NCBI GenBank assembly: GCA_004558035.1
Contig: SFEJ01000004.1
Span: 62,001-126,000 of the forward strand
Length of the DNA stretch: 64,000 bases
Reading direction: 5' to 3'
Origin: Opitutia bacterium
Lineage (GTDB): Bacteria; Verrucomicrobiota; Verrucomicrobiae; Opitutales; UBA953
The translations under genes and the position numbers were made by a program. Of the stretch, positions 1 through 8,305 are shown piece after piece. Each line of letters opens with the position of its first letter. The stretch's first letter is position 1. The notes below the pieces were generated by a model. It worked only from the letters and a program-made list of their open reading frames with translations, had not been told where the DNA came from and searched no databases.

Positions 1-106
1 GAACCTCCATAACTCCATAACCTCGTCACCTCATCACCTTTCCCGCGAAGCGCCGCCCGCGCGCGCTTGATTCCGCGCGGGAACGGGCGTAGGATTTTCC
101 GACATT

Positions 107-1933
107 ATGAAACTTCGCAGTTCACTCAGCACGGAAGGCCGCCGCATGGCGGGAGCACGCGCGCTTTGGCGCGCCAACGGAATGAAGGAAGAACAGTTCG
201 GCAAGCCGATTATCGGCATCGTCAACTCGTTCACGCAGCTCGTTCCCGGCCACACGCATCTCCACGAAATCGGGCAGAAAATGAAGGCGCTCATCGAGGC
301 GCAGGGCTGTTTCGCCGCCGAGTTCGACACCATCGCCATCGACGACGGCATCGCCATGGGGCACAACGGCATGCTCTACTCGCTCCCGTCGCGCGACCTC
401 ATCGCCGACTCCGTCGAATACATGTGCGAGGCGCACCGCGTGGACGCGATTGTGTGCATCTCCAACTGCGACAAGGTCACGCCCGGCATGCTCATGGCGG
501 CGATGCGCCTGAACATTCCCGCGATCTTCGTCTCCGGCGGGCCGATGGAGGCCGGCGAGTTCGACGGCGAAAAGAACGACCTGATCGATGTCATGGTCAA
601 GGGCGCGGACGCGTCCTACTCCGACGAAAAGCTCGCCGAGCTCGAGCGCCTCGCGTGCCCGACCTGCGGCTCGTGCTCGGGCATGTTCACGGCGAACTCG
701 ATGAACTGCCTCAACGAAGTGCTCGGCTTCGCTCTGCCCGGCAACGGCACGCTGCTCGCCACGCACGCGCTGCGCATGAAGCTTTTCGAAAAGGCGGCGA
801 AGCGCATCGTCGAAATGGCCTACGCCTACTACGAGCGCGGAGACGCGTCCGTGCTCCCGCGCCAGATCGCCACGCGCGCCGCGTTCCTCAACGCGATGAC
901 GCTCGACATCGCGATGGGCGGCTCCACCAACACCGTGCTGCACCTGCTCGCGATCGCGCAGGAGGCCGGCGTCGACTTCACGATGAAGGACATCGACTTC
1001 CTTTCGCGCCGCGTTCCCGTGCTCTGCAAGGTCGCGCCGAACACGAAGAAATATCACATCGAGGACGTGAACCGCGCGGGCGGCATCCTCACCATCATCG
1101 GTCGGCTCGCCGCCGAAGGGCTCATCGACGGGAACGTGCGCCGCGCCGACGGACTGACGCTCGCGGAGGCGATCGCGCAGAACGACCTCGACTCGCCCGC
1201 CGTCACCGCCGAGGCGCTCGAACGCGCGCACGCCGCTCCCGCGGGAACGCGCAGCGTCCGCCTCGCCTCGCAGAATTCGCGTTATGAAAATCTGGATACG
1301 GACCGCGCCTCGGGCTGCATCCGCGACGTCGGGCACGCCTACGTGCGCGACGGCGGGCTCGCGGTGCTCTTCGGCAACGTCGCGCTCGACGGCTGCATCG
1401 TCAAGACCGCCGGCGTTTCGGAAAAAGTCTTCAAGTTCCGCGGCACGGCGAAAGTCTTCGAATCGCAGGAAGACGCGTGCGAGGGCATTCTCGGCGGCAA
1501 GGTCGGTCCGGGTGACGTCGTCGTCATCACGCACGAAGGTCCGCGCGGCGGCCCCGGCATGCAGGAAATGCTCTACCCGACGTCCTACATCAAGTCGAAG
1601 CACCTCGGCGAGCTCTGCGCGCTGATCACCGACGGCCGTTTCTCCGGCGGCACGAGCGGGCTCTCGATCGGGCACGTCTCGCCCGAAGCCGCCGCGGGCG
1701 GAAACATCGGGCTCGTGCGCGACGGCGACGTAATCGCGATCGACATTCCCGCGCGCACGATTTCGCTGGAAGTCTCCGACGCGGAGCTCGCCGCCCGCCG
1801 CAAGGAAGAGGAGGCGCGCGGGAACGCCGCGTTCACGCCGAAGAAGCGCGCGCGCAAGATCTCGAAGGCTCTCCGCGCCTACGCGAGCATGGTCGCCTCC
1901 GCGGACAAGGGCGGCGTCCGCGTCGTGGAGTGA
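107..1933 (+). CDS. ilvD: Dihydroxy-acid dehydratase
   Basis: Dehydrates 2,3-dihydroxy-isovalerate and 2,3-dihydroxy-3-methylvalerate to the 2-keto acids in valine, isoleucine and pantothenate synthesis; a cytoplasmic Fe-S enzyme. The 608-residue product is full length for the long (E. coli-like) IlvD class. Seen are the N-terminal MAGARALWRANG block, FGKPIIGIVNSFTQLVPGH, the cluster cysteines in SNCDKVTPGM and PTCGSCSGMF, and the C-terminal GRFSGGTSGLSIGHVSPEAA. The ATG at 107 gives the expected MKLRSS...GRRMAGARALW start. It is a single-gene unit followed at once by a strong terminator; no other ilv or leu genes are in the window. Identity is secure. Confidence 0.97.
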   Translation: MKLRSSLSTEGRRMAGARALWRANGMKEEQFGKPIIGIVNSFTQLVPGHTHLHEIGQKMKALIEAQGCFAAEFDTIAIDDGIAMGHNGMLYSLPSRDLIADSVEYMCEAHRVDAIVCISNCDKVTPGMLMAAMRLNIPAIFVSGGPMEAGEFDGEKNDLIDVMVKGADASYSDEKLAELERLACPTCGSCSGMFTANSMNCLNEVLGFALPGNGTLLATHALRMKLFEKAAKRIVEMAYAYYERGDASVLPRQIATRAAFLNAMTLDIAMGGSTNTVLHLLAIAQEAGVDFTMKDIDFLSRRVPVLCKVAPNTKKYHIEDVNRAGGILTIIGRLAAEGLIDGNVRRADGLTLAEAIAQNDLDSPAVTAEALERAHAAPAGTRSVRLASQNSRYENLDTDRASGCIRDVGHAYVRDGGLAVLFGNVALDGCIVKTAGVSEKVFKFRGTAKVFESQEDACEGILGGKVGPGDVVVITHEGPRGGPGMQEMLYPTSYIKSKHLGELCALITDGRFSGGTSGLSIGHVSPEAAAGGNIGLVRDGDVIAIDIPARTISLEVSDAELAARRKEEEARGNAAFTPKKRARKISKALRAYASMVASADKGGVRVVE

Positions 1934-1951
1934 TTCTCCGGAAAACCGCTT

Positions 1952-1994
1952 AAAAAAGCGTTCCCGCGATCCGTTTCGCGGGAACGCTTTTTTT
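1952..1994 (+). terminator. Intrinsic terminator of ilvD built from a motif pair
   Basis: A perfect 18-bp inverted repeat (1952-1969 with 1976-1993) around a 6-nt loop, with A-tract and T-tract ends. The core of each arm is the over-represented word GCGTTCCCGC / GCGGGAACGC. It lies 19 nt after the ilvD stop. Confidence 0.9.
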
Positions 1995-2116
1995 GCGCGC
2001 CGGGCACCTTCGCGGTCAAGCTCCGGGACACCTTCTGCGAAATGACGCCGGAGCTCGTGCGTTCCCGCACGAAGGCAGTCTGACGCCTCGCCCGGGAACG
2101 CCGCTCGCACGGCGCC

Positions 2117-3388
2117 TCAGTGGTCGTCGCAGTTGCAGCCGCGCGCCCAGGTGCCGTTCTCGTCGAGCTCGTGCGCGTGCTTCTTCGCGAACTCGGGAAC
2201 GCCTTCGTCCTCCGACGACGGCGCCGCGAGCGCGGGTGCGGTCGGCACGACGGCGGACGGCGAACGCTCCTCCTCCGCGGGCGTGAGCGCGGGAGCGGCG
2301 GGAACGGGCGTCGCCTCTTCGCGCACCTCCGTCGCGTTCCCGTGCGCGTGTTCGTGGTGATGATCGTGAGAGTGGTCGTGCCCGCAGGAACCGTCGCACT
2401 TGCCGCAGGAGCCGTCGCCCTTGCAGCCCATCATCTTTCTGCGGAACTCCTCCGGATCGAGCGGACGCAGCCCGAGCTTCGCGAGCAGCGCGAAATCCTT
2501 CGACGCGGGACCGTTCGGCGTCGTGAGCAGCTTGTCGCCGAGGAAGATCGAGTTCGCGCCCGCGGCGAAGCAGAGCGCCTGGCCCTCGTCCGTCATCTGC
2601 GCGCGTCCGGCGGAAATGCGGATGATCGCCTTGGGCATGAGAATGCGCGCGACGGCGATGATGCGCACGAACTCGAAGATGTCCACGCGCGGGCGGCCTT
2701 CGAGCGGCGTTCCCGGGCAGGGAATCAGCGCGTTGATCGGAACGGATTCCGGCGGCGTCTCCATGTTCGCGAGCTCGATGAGCATCTTCAGGCGGTCGTC
2801 CACCGTTTCGCCCATGCCGAGAATCCCGCCGGAGCACACGCCCATGCCCGCCGCCTGCACGTTGCGGATCGTCGTCAGGCGGTCGTCGTAGGTGCGCGTC
2901 GAAATGATTTCCGGATAGTATTCGCGGGACGTGTCGAGGTTGTGATTGTAGATGTCGCAGCCGGCCTCCTTGAGGCGCGCCGCCTGCGCTTCGGTGATGA
3001 GTCCGAGCGTGCAGCACACCTGCAGCCCGAGCGCCTTCACGCCGCGCACGGACGCGAGCACGCTCTCGAACTGCGGGCCGTCGTTCACCTTGCGCCACGC
3101 CGCGCCCATGCAGAAACGCGACGCTCCCGCCGCCTTCGCCTTCTTCGCGGCGGCGACGACCGCCTCCGAGTCCATCAGCGGCTCGGGCTTCAGCCCGGTG
3201 TTCGCGCGCGCGGACTGCGGGCAGTACGCGCAGTCCTCCGAACACGCGCCGGTCTTGATCGACTGCAGCATGTTGATCTGCACCGCGTCCGGCACCTGCG
3301 TCTGCTGGTGAATTTCCTGCGCGTAGTAAATCAGCGTCGGAAGCGGAAGGTTGTAGACTTTGCGAACGTCCTCAAGGTAGTAAATCAT
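2117..3388 (-). CDS. bioB: Biotin synthase with Cys/His-rich C-terminal extension
   Basis: Radical-SAM sulfur insertion converting dethiobiotin to biotin. The 4Fe-4S motif is seen in GACSEDCAYCPQSAR, followed by the conserved DIYNHNLDTSREYY, GGILGMGE and the late IFLGDKLLTTPN block. The ATG at 3388 (MIYYLEDVRKVYNLP) is chosen because the residues before it look non-coding. The conserved core ends near residue 321, about the family's usual length, but the protein continues for another 102 residues. That tail has CKGDGSCGKCDGSCG, then a run of alternating His/Asp/Glu, a Pro/Ala/Glu linker, and a final ARGCNCDDH. The tail is not part of normal BioB and looks like a metal-binding domain. birA, the other biotin gene here, is 30 kb away. 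Confidence 0.95.
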   Translation of the reverse strand: MIYYLEDVRKVYNLPLPTLIYYAQEIHQQTQVPDAVQINMLQSIKTGACSEDCAYCPQSARANTGLKPEPLMDSEAVVAAAKKAKAAGASRFCMGAAWRKVNDGPQFESVLASVRGVKALGLQVCCTLGLITEAQAARLKEAGCDIYNHNLDTSREYYPEIISTRTYDDRLTTIRNVQAAGMGVCSGGILGMGETVDDRLKMLIELANMETPPESVPINALIPCPGTPLEGRPRVDIFEFVRIIAVARILMPKAIIRISAGRAQMTDEGQALCFAAGANSIFLGDKLLTTPNGPASKDFALLAKLGLRPLDPEEFRRKMMGCKGDGSCGKCDGSCGHDHSHDHHHEHAHGNATEVREEATPVPAAPALTPAEEERSPSAVVPTAPALAAPSSEDEGVPEFAKKHAHELDENGTWARGCNCDDH

Positions 3389-3456
3389 AATGAAAGAATA
3401 ATGATAGCAAATCGCGCAAGGCGCGCGAGCGCGATTTCGCGGAAAGCGCACCGCGC

Positions 3457-3494
3457 GAAAAAAACGTTCCCGCGCCTCGCGACGCGGGAACGCC
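3457..3494 (-). terminator. Terminator of the PEP-CTERM gene, motif pair
   Basis: On the minus strand a GCGTTCCCGCG / CGCGGGAACG stem is followed by seven T. It sits just downstream of the PEP-CTERM gene and upstream of bioB. Same inverted-motif design as at 1952-1994. Confidence 0.8.
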
Positions 3495-3522
3495 AACACA
3501 CACACTATGAAAAAGTGACGAA

Positions 3523-4356
3523 TTAAGCTTTCCGGCGGCGGCGACGCGTTCCCGCCAGCGCGAGCGCACCCAGCCCCGCCAGCAGCCCGAACGCCGACGG
3601 CTCGGGAACGGGCGCGACGGCGACGAACTGCACATTCGATCCGGAGAAAACGAGCCCGTATTGCCCGGCCGCAAGATTCTCGATGGAGCTGACGATGCCT
3701 CCGTTCGTGTAGTTCCGGTTGTCCAAATCAAGGATATTGTTCAGCGCGAACGTGTCGGCGGTGATTCCCGTGTAAGTGTTCGCCGTAATCAGCGTCCGGA
3801 CATAGGTGTCGACATAAGTGTCACCCGCCGTATCGACGAGCATGCTGTCGGTGAAATCCAAGCCGATTGTAATCGACGACGTATTGTTGGCGCTCGCATC
3901 TGCCGCCACCGTCTGAAGCGTTCCCGCCGAGATGGACGAACCTTCCGCGAAATTGAGCACCGAATTCATCGCAATACTTGTACTTTGAGCATTAGCATTA
4001 CGCGTTCCGAGATAAAGCTCATTGGTCACGACGATACTGCTGTTTTTCCCCAAATCGATGGTGGTCGTATAGGTATTGCCGGTACAGTTATACGGAAGTT
4101 TGGCATAATTGGTGACGTTGAAGGCAACCCCGTCATTCACCGTCAGGTTTATTGTAGTCAGATTGTTGATGCTGCTTCCGTCGATACGGGTAATCGTCGC
4201 ATTTTCTGTCACGGTAATATTGGCAACTGAATTTCTGTTTCCGTTCAACTGATCCCAGTTTCCCGAAGTGGCAGAATTAATCGTCAGATTTTGATCGGCG
4301 CTCGCGAAAAGCGTTCCCGCGGCGAGGAGCGTAGTGATGGTGATGATTTTTTTCAT
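3523..4356 (-). CDS. Secreted PEP-CTERM sorting-domain protein
   Basis: A 277-residue exported protein of unknown function. It starts with a signal peptide (MKKIITITTLLAAGTLFASA), continues as a Thr/Asn/Ser-rich region rich in short beta-strand-like repeats (ITVTENATI, INLTVNDGV), and ends with VPEPSAFGLLAGLGALALAG followed by TRRRRRKA. That ending is the tripartite PEP-CTERM signal: VPEP motif, hydrophobic segment and basic tail, recognised by exosortase in other bacteria. The composition suggests an autotransporter-like or adhesin-like surface protein, probably short-lived in evolution. No exosortase gene is in the window. It is monocistronic, with its own terminator. Confidence 0.85.
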   Translation of the reverse strand: MKKIITITTLLAAGTLFASADQNLTINSATSGNWDQLNGNRNSVANITVTENATITRIDGSSINNLTTINLTVNDGVAFNVTNYAKLPYNCTGNTYTTTIDLGKNSSIVVTNELYLGTRNANAQSTSIAMNSVLNFAEGSSISAGTLQTVAADASANNTSSITIGLDFTDSMLVDTAGDTYVDTYVRTLITANTYTGITADTFALNNILDLDNRNYTNGGIVSSIENLAAGQYGLVFSGSNVQFVAVAPVPEPSAFGLLAGLGALALAGTRRRRRKA

Positions 4357-4396
4357 AAGCGTTTACGGATTGAATTTTGAAATGTGAACGCATTAT

Positions 4397-4667
4397 CCCC
4401 GGTTTCGAATACCGAGGGGTAAACGCCGTCCAAGCCGCATGGATAAAGGGATTTCCCTCCCAATCGAATCGCGCGGTTTTCGCTCAAGGGGGGAAGCGAC
4501 ATTCCTGTCGCTTCTTTGAAAATCAGCTTCCGGAAAATTCAAAAAAGCGGCAGGAATGCCGCTTCTCCCCTGCGTTCTCGCGAGATTTCGCCGAAGAAAA
4601 ATTCCGTGTTCTTCCGTGCTTTCCCGTGGTCGAAAATTCGGACTTGTCTCGGTATTCGAAACCGGGG
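4397..4667. repeat. MITE-like element with 20-bp perfect terminal inverted repeats
   Basis: Positions 4397-4416 and 4648-4667 are exact reverse complements (20 of 20), enclosing 231 bp without a credible gene. Inside are two inverted copies of a small hairpin (4493-4514 and 4545-4564). It fills most of the 322-bp gap between the PEP-CTERM gene and xseA. I see no clear target-site duplication. It looks like a non-autonomous mobile element; no transposase is in the window. Confidence 0.65.
4491..4566. repeat. REPIN-like inverted pair of ATTCCT-loop hairpins
   Basis: Hairpin 1 (stem 4493-4500 with 4507-4514, loop ATTCCT) and hairpin 2 (stem 4545-4551 with 4558-4564, loop AGGAAT) are inverted relative to each other about 30 nt apart. 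Their stems differ by a compensated change (gaagcgac versus aagcggc). Other members lie at 14391, 30521, 34795, 53395 and 53474. Confidence 0.6.
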
Positions 4668-4678
4668 GCGCGGCGGCG

Positions 4679-5995
4679 TCACTGCAGGTCGCGGCCTTCG
4701 ACGCGGGTTTCGCCGTCGCGGAAACGCAGCACGACTTCGCGGCCGAGCGTGACCGCGCGCGCGGAATCGAGATATTCGCCCGTCGCGGCGTCGCGCGCCA
4801 CGGCGAAGCCGCGCTTCAGCGTCGCGTCCAGCCCCGACGCCGAAAGCCGCGCCGCGAGCTGTCCCAGGCGCATCTTCGCGAGCTCGACGCGCGCGCCCGG
4901 GAAATTGCGTTCCAGGCGGAAGCGCGCCTTTTCGAGACGGTCGCGCAGCCCGGCGGAAACGGCGTCGGCGGCGGAGGCGAAGCGCCGCCCGAGCGCGTCC
5001 GCGCGTTCCCGCATGAGCGCGAGATACGCGTGCGGCGAGCGGCGTTCGAGCCGCATTTCCAGCATGTCCAGGCGCTGGGAAAAATCTTCGAGCGCGGAGA
5101 CGGCGACGCCTTCGAGGCGTTCCGCCGCGGCGCGCGCGCGTTCGACGGCGTCAAGACGCCCGCTCGAAATGTGCTCGGCGGCGGCGGAAGGCGTTTCCGC
5201 GCGCAGGTCCGCCGCGAAGTCCGACAGCGTGAAGTCGATCTCGTGCCCGACGGCGGAGATCACGGGAACGCGCGAAGCCCGCACGGCGCGCGCGACGATT
5301 TCCTCGTTGAAGCACCACAGATCCTCGATGGAGCCGCCGCCGCGCCCGACGACGATCACGTCCAGCCCGCGGATCTTTTCGGCGAGCCGAATGCCGCGCA
5401 CGATTTCCTCCGCCGCGCCCGCGCCCTGCACCTTCGCGGGAACGACGTAGAGCGTTCCCGCCCAGTCGCGGCGGCGCATGATACTGATGAAGTCGCGGAT
5501 CGCGGCGCCCGTCGGCGACGTCACGAACGCCACCGTGCGCGCGAGCCTCGGGATTTCGCGCTTCCGCGCCTTGTCGAAAAGCCCCTCCGCCTCGAGCCGG
5601 CGGCGCAGCGCCTCGTATTCGGCGAGCAGTCTGCCCTCGCCCTCTTCGCTGAACGAGGTGACGACGAGCTGGTAGTTCCCGCGTGGAGGATAAACGGAAA
5701 TCTTCCCGTGCGCGACGAGCTGCATGCCGTCGCGCAGACGCGTCTTCGCGCGCGCGAGCGTCGCGCGCCAGACGACGGCGGAAATCTGCGCGCCCGCGTC
5801 CTTGAGCGTAAAATACGCGTGCCCGCTGCTCTGCACGCGCAGCCCGGAGACCTCGCCGCGCAGACGCACGTCCGCGAACTCGGTTTCGAGGCGCGCGCGG
5901 ATGCGCGCCGTGAGCTCGGAGACCGTCAGCGGCTCCTCGCGGGAACGCGCGGGAACGGCGGCGGCGAAATCCGCGTCATCGAAAAAATCCGGCAC
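4679..5995 (-). CDS. xseA: Exodeoxyribonuclease VII large subunit
   Basis: Catalytic subunit of exonuclease VII, which degrades single-stranded DNA during repair. The 438-residue product has the N-terminal OB domain (residues about 25-120, with GEVSGLRVQSSGHAYFTLKD), then the catalytic core with RRRDWAGTLYVVPAKVQG, DVIVVGRGGGSIEDLWCFNEE and SAVGHEIDFTLSDFAADLRAETPSAAAE, and a long helical C-terminus. All family motifs are intact. The small subunit xseB is not adjacent. The downstream neighbour on its 3' side is the MITE-like element. Confidence 0.95.
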   Translation of the reverse strand: MPDFFDDADFAAAVPARSREEPLTVSELTARIRARLETEFADVRLRGEVSGLRVQSSGHAYFTLKDAGAQISAVVWRATLARAKTRLRDGMQLVAHGKISVYPPRGNYQLVVTSFSEEGEGRLLAEYEALRRRLEAEGLFDKARKREIPRLARTVAFVTSPTGAAIRDFISIMRRRDWAGTLYVVPAKVQGAGAAEEIVRGIRLAEKIRGLDVIVVGRGGGSIEDLWCFNEEIVARAVRASRVPVISAVGHEIDFTLSDFAADLRAETPSAAAEHISSGRLDAVERARAAAERLEGVAVSALEDFSQRLDMLEMRLERRSPHAYLALMRERADALGRRFASAADAVSAGLRDRLEKARFRLERNFPGARVELAKMRLGQLAARLSASGLDATLKRGFAVARDAATGEYLDSARAVTLGREVVLRFRDGETRVEGRDLQ

Positions 5996-6007
5996 GGGAA
6001 CGCCCTT

Positions 6008-6391
6008 CTATCGCGCTTCCCACGGCGCAAGCAGGCGCGCGCGGAAATCGTAAACGTCGTTGAAGTCCTCGATGGAATCCGTCTCGGACTTCGCGAGGAT
6101 CTTTTCGTCGATGAGCGAATAGACGATTTCGCCGATGTCGCGCGTCTTCGCGAGCCCCCACGCGCGGAAGACCTGATACGTCATCGGGCCGAAGCGTTCG
6201 AGCGCGCAGTCCGCGACGCCCTCGGCGAGCTCGCGCCCGGAGACGTGGCGCTTTTCCGCCGGCGCCTTCCTGCGCCCGAGACGCCGCACGGTTTCGCCGA
6301 GCGCCTCGGACACGAAAAGGTAAGCCTCGTTCGAGAAACGCGAATCGCGGAGCCGGATTTTTTCGAGAGCCTCTTCGATCGTCTGTGCCAT
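6008..6391 (-). CDS. Minf_1886 family protein
   Basis: A 127-residue cytoplasmic protein of unknown function. The product (MAQTIEEALEKIRLRDSRF, then NEAYLFVSEAL, and GPMTYQVFRAWGL with DIGEIVYSLID) matches what I remember of the Minf_1886 family, which is restricted to Verrucomicrobia and Planctomycetes, so it is also a taxonomic clue. The ATG at 6391 is the natural start; codons upstream look non-coding. It lies 12 nt upstream of xseA on the same strand and is probably cotranscribed with it. Confidence 0.75.
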   Translation of the reverse strand: MAQTIEEALEKIRLRDSRFSNEAYLFVSEALGETVRRLGRRKAPAEKRHVSGRELAEGVADCALERFGPMTYQVFRAWGLAKTRDIGEIVYSLIDEKILAKSETDSIEDFNDVYDFRARLLAPWEAR

Positions 6392-6502
6392 AAGCGGGGC
6401 GTATCTTCGCGCAATTTTTCCGGAGCCGCAAGCGGAGAAAACGGCGCGGACATAAGCGTTGCGGGAACGGGCGAAAACCGTCAGAGTTTCCGTTTTACGA
6501 GA

Positions 6503-7738
6503 ATGGACATGCTCAACAACAAATGGATACGCGGCGTCGTTCCCGCGCTCGGCATTCACCTGTGCATCGGCTCGGTCTACGCGTGGTCGCTGTTCGTCGA
6601 GCCGATCGCGGAGCACCTCGGCTGCGAAAGCCGGCTCGTGCAGATCGCGTTCAGCCTGGCGATCTTCTTTCTCGGCACGTCGGCGGCGTTCGCGGGACCG
6701 TTCGTCGAGAAGAACGTGCGCCGCTCGAGCCTGCTCAGCTGCGCGTGCTTCGTCTCGGGGCTGCTCGTGACGGCGCTCGCGCTTCACTTCAGAAGCCTCG
6801 CGGGAATCTATCTCGGCTACGGCTGCCTGATGGGCATCGGGCTGGGCATCGGCTACATTTCTCCGGTGAAGACGCTGATGATGTGGTTCTTCGACCGCAA
6901 GGGGCTCGCGACGGGCATCGCGATCATGGGCTTCGGCTTCGCGAGCACGCTGGCGAAATGGATCTCCACGCCGATTCTAGGCGCGACGGGCTCGATCGCT
7001 GCGACGCTCGCGATCCTCGCGGGAATCTACGTCGTGCCGATGCTCGCGGGCGCGTTGCTCATCAAGAAGCCCTACGACGACAGCGTTTCCGTCGCGCACG
7101 AGAACGAGGTGCCCTTCCGCTACACGGGCATTCTGCGCAACGGCGTCTTCGTGCTGATCTGGCTGATGTTCTTCCTGAACATTCACTGCGGGCTCGCGCT
7201 GATCTCGACGGCGAAGCCGATGATCGAGGCGTTCGCGGGAACGGAGATCGGCGCGGCCGCGGCGGCGGCGCTCGGCGGCACGGCGGTCGCGGTCATGGGC
7301 GTGTTCAACGGCGCGGGGCGGCTCGCGTTCTCGGCGGTCTCGGACAGATTCCGCTACCGCGCGAACATCTACATCGTCATCTTCGCGCTGTCCGTGGCGA
7401 CGATCGCGGCGGCGATTCTCAGCGGGTTCAACCGCTACGCGCTCGTCGCGATGCTCTGCGTCATCTCCGCGACCTACGGCGCGGGATTCTCCAACCTGCC
7501 GACGCTGCTCGCCGACCAGTTCGGCATGCGCAACATCAGCAAAATCCACGGGCTGAGCCTCACCGCCTGGGCCGCCGCCGGGCTGACGGGCAACCAGATG
7601 AGCGCGGCAATCTACGCGCGTTTCGGCAGCTACGACGCCGTGCTCTACTGCCTGATCCCGCAGTTCGCGCTCGCGCTCGGCATCGCCTGCTACGTGCTGC
7701 ACAAGCGCCGGACGTCGCCCTCGCCGAAACAGGCGTGA
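6503..7738 (+). CDS. OFA-type major facilitator transporter
   Basis: An inner-membrane MFS carrier of 411 residues with about 12 hydrophobic segments. The opening GIHLCIGSVYAWSLFVEPI and the MGIGLGIGYISPVKTLMMWF block are typical of the oxalate/formate antiporter (OFA) family, whose substrates are small organic anions. The start at 6503 (MDMLNNKWIRG) precedes the first membrane segment; a second ATG two codons later is equally possible. The gene is followed by a NanQ-like and a NanA gene on the same strand, so it could import a product or precursor of amino-sugar acid catabolism, but OFA members are not known sialate carriers. Substrate unknown. Confidence 0.8.
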   Translation: MDMLNNKWIRGVVPALGIHLCIGSVYAWSLFVEPIAEHLGCESRLVQIAFSLAIFFLGTSAAFAGPFVEKNVRRSSLLSCACFVSGLLVTALALHFRSLAGIYLGYGCLMGIGLGIGYISPVKTLMMWFFDRKGLATGIAIMGFGFASTLAKWISTPILGATGSIAATLAILAGIYVVPMLAGALLIKKPYDDSVSVAHENEVPFRYTGILRNGVFVLIWLMFFLNIHCGLALISTAKPMIEAFAGTEIGAAAAAALGGTAVAVMGVFNGAGRLAFSAVSDRFRYRANIYIVIFALSVATIAAAILSGFNRYALVAMLCVISATYGAGFSNLPTLLADQFGMRNISKIHGLSLTAWAAAGLTGNQMSAAIYARFGSYDAVLYCLIPQFALALGIACYVLHKRRTSPSPKQA

Positions 7739-7817
7739 GCGGCGCGGCGGCTTTCCCTTTCCCGCGGACGGAAAACGTTGATTTCGCGGCGGAAATGTGG
7801 ACAATTGCGCGCACCCC

Positions 7818-8258
7818 ATGATTATCGATACCTTGAAAAATTCCGCGCGCATTGAGGCACTCAATCCGCATTTCAAAAAAATCTTCGACTACATCAAGAC
7901 GCACGACCTCTCGCGCGTTCCCGCCGGAAAAATCGTCATCGACGGCGACGACGCGTTCATCAACGTCGTCGATCATCCCGGCAAGACGAAGGAGACGGCG
8001 CGCCTCGAAAGCCACAACGATTTCCTCGACGTGCACCTGCCGCTTTCCGCGCCGGAGACGCTCGGCTGGACGCCGCGCGCCGACCTGCCGGAAACGCCCT
8101 ACGACGCCGCGGGCGACTGCTCGCTCTACGACGGTCCCGCGCAGATCTACACGACGATCGTTCCCGGCCAGCTCGCCGTCTATTTCCCGGAAGACGTGCA
8201 CGCGCCCGCGATTTCGCCGGTGCCCTTCCGCAAGCTCATCGTCAAGGCGCGCGTCTGA
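7818..8258 (+). CDS. YhcH/YjgK/YiaL (NanQ-like) family protein
   Basis: A 146-residue cupin-fold protein of the DUF386 family. In E. coli the member in the nan operon (YhcH, now NanQ) speeds the anomer change of sialic acid before the lyase. Seen are ARLESHNDFLDVHLPLSAPE, the Glu/His-rich metal site, GQLAVYFPEDVHAP and a late Lys (FRKLIVKARV). The ATG at 7818 is chosen over an in-frame ATG seven codons earlier because MIIDTLKN is the usual family start. It lies 47 nt before nanA, which strongly supports the sialic-acid role. Confidence 0.85.
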   Translation: MIIDTLKNSARIEALNPHFKKIFDYIKTHDLSRVPAGKIVIDGDDAFINVVDHPGKTKETARLESHNDFLDVHLPLSAPETLGWTPRADLPETPYDAAGDCSLYDGPAQIYTTIVPGQLAVYFPEDVHAPAISPVPFRKLIVKARV

Positions 8259-8305
8259 ACTCCCCTCCATTTCATCCACAACAAAACGACAAGAAAGAAA
8301 AGATT

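Noticed and set aside
3389..3505. N-terminal extension of bioB to 3505.
   Set aside because: The residues are Arg-rich and unlike BioB, and they overlap the upstream terminator. The ATG at 3388 matches the family.
4556..6502. A very long plus-strand open frame that continues upstream of the MFS gene (up to 1060 codons).
   Set aside because: It lies antisense to xseA and the Minf_1886 gene, is extremely Arg/Ala-rich, and has no family motif. Such open shadow frames are common at this GC content.
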